From an uncultured Lachnospiraceae bacterium (GTDB lineage: Bacteria > Bacillota > Clostridia > Lachnospirales > Lachnospiraceae), in assembly GCA_934351925.1 (NCBI GenBank), contig CAKRJT010000025.1, positions 1 through 41,520 on the forward strand: DNA of 41,520 nt, given 5' to 3'. Below the pieces are notes generated by a model. The model had not been told where the DNA came from. It worked only from the letters and a program-made list of their open reading frames with translations, and did not search any database. Of the stretch, positions 41,423 through 41,520 are shown piece after piece. The stretch's first letter is position 1; every line of letters starts with the position of its first letter. Made by a program: the position numbers and the translations under genes.

Positions 41423-41520
41423 TATGCCATCCTATACTTATGTGTACCGCTGCACACTACCATATATGGCGAAATACTTATATTTTCTATATCCGTCTCA
41501 TGGTACCCGCTGTCATCAAC
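41422..41520 (-). CDS. C-terminal end of an unidentified gene (runs off the window)
   Basis: One minus-strand frame is open from the window edge for 32 codons to a TAA at 41422-41424, reading VDDSGYHETDIENISISPYM then VVCSGTHKYRMA. It is followed by a hairpin and the baseplate J gene, so by position it is probably another injection-system or tail component. The stretch is too short to assign a family. The 78 bases between it and the J gene hold no other gene I can support. Confidence 0.45.
   Translation of the reverse strand, partial: VDDSGYHETDIENISISPYMVVCSGTHKYRMA

Overview
The window is most likely a chromosomal segment of a member of the Lachnospiraceae (Clostridia, Firmicutes). The evidence is gene content and order: a HlyD-like protein/yggS/sepF/ylmH division block, an mreBCD-PBP2-minCDE-rodA morphogenesis block that includes minE, a Clostridia-type methionine gamma-lyase-family gene beside miaA-mutL-mutS-miaB, and purine-rich GGAGG-type ribosome binding sites. 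Nearly every gene is on the minus strand. The exceptions are the tyrosine recombinase at the left end and one small DUF378 membrane protein.

Layout from left to right. 1-1250: a perfect 14-bp inverted repeat, a XerC/D-like recombinase and a bidirectional terminator. 1252-5949: a membrane-anchored exported protein of unknown function behind a cytidylate-kinase-like protein, then a CstA-family carbon-starvation transporter preceded by a 206-aa unknown partner. 6092-12400: a division, lipoprotein and RNA-modification cluster (HlyD-like, yggS, sepF, ylmH, aroB, lspA, rluA-family). 12555-22698: DUF378, then a cell-shape and division-site supercluster (mreB, mreC, mreD, a very large PBP2, minC, minD, minE, rodA, mgsA and a lipoprotein D,D-carboxypeptidase). 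22736-34590: radC, the methionine gamma-lyase family gene, miaA, mutL, mutS, miaB, proA, a 5-formyl-THF cyclo-ligase and a dCMP deaminase. A good sigma-A-like promoter lies at 34635-34663. 34660-36939: an FAD-dependent dehydrogenase and an unknown basic protein.

The right end is the accessory part. 37004-37551 holds a winged-helix protein that looks like the C-terminal piece of a larger AlbA_2-type regulator, with a coding 9-bp tandem repeat, and a 41-codon ORF overlapping its start. At 37581-37887 lies a 307-bp non-coding element with 20-bp terminal inverted repeats and an exact 7-bp flanking direct repeat (AAAGGAA), so it is very probably a MITE. It sits one base past the stop codon of an AbrB-family antitoxin/regulator gene that appears to be broken by a single-base frameshift. 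The last 3.4 kb (38136-41520) encodes two baseplate components of a contractile injection system or tailocin-like particle (tail protein I/TIGR02242-like and baseplate J-like) and the end of a third gene that runs off the window.

The housekeeping clusters work together in wall synthesis and septum placement (MreBCD/PBP2/RodA elongasome; MinCDE; SepF; LspA) and in genome and tRNA maintenance (MutS/MutL, RadC, MiaA/MiaB). The least explained features are the MITE-like element, a recurring hairpin plus GGCGGAATGGAGA leader in front of unrelated genes, an 18-bp intergenic repeat after two terminators, and the edge of the injection-system locus. All functional calls come from reading protein motifs; no database search was run.
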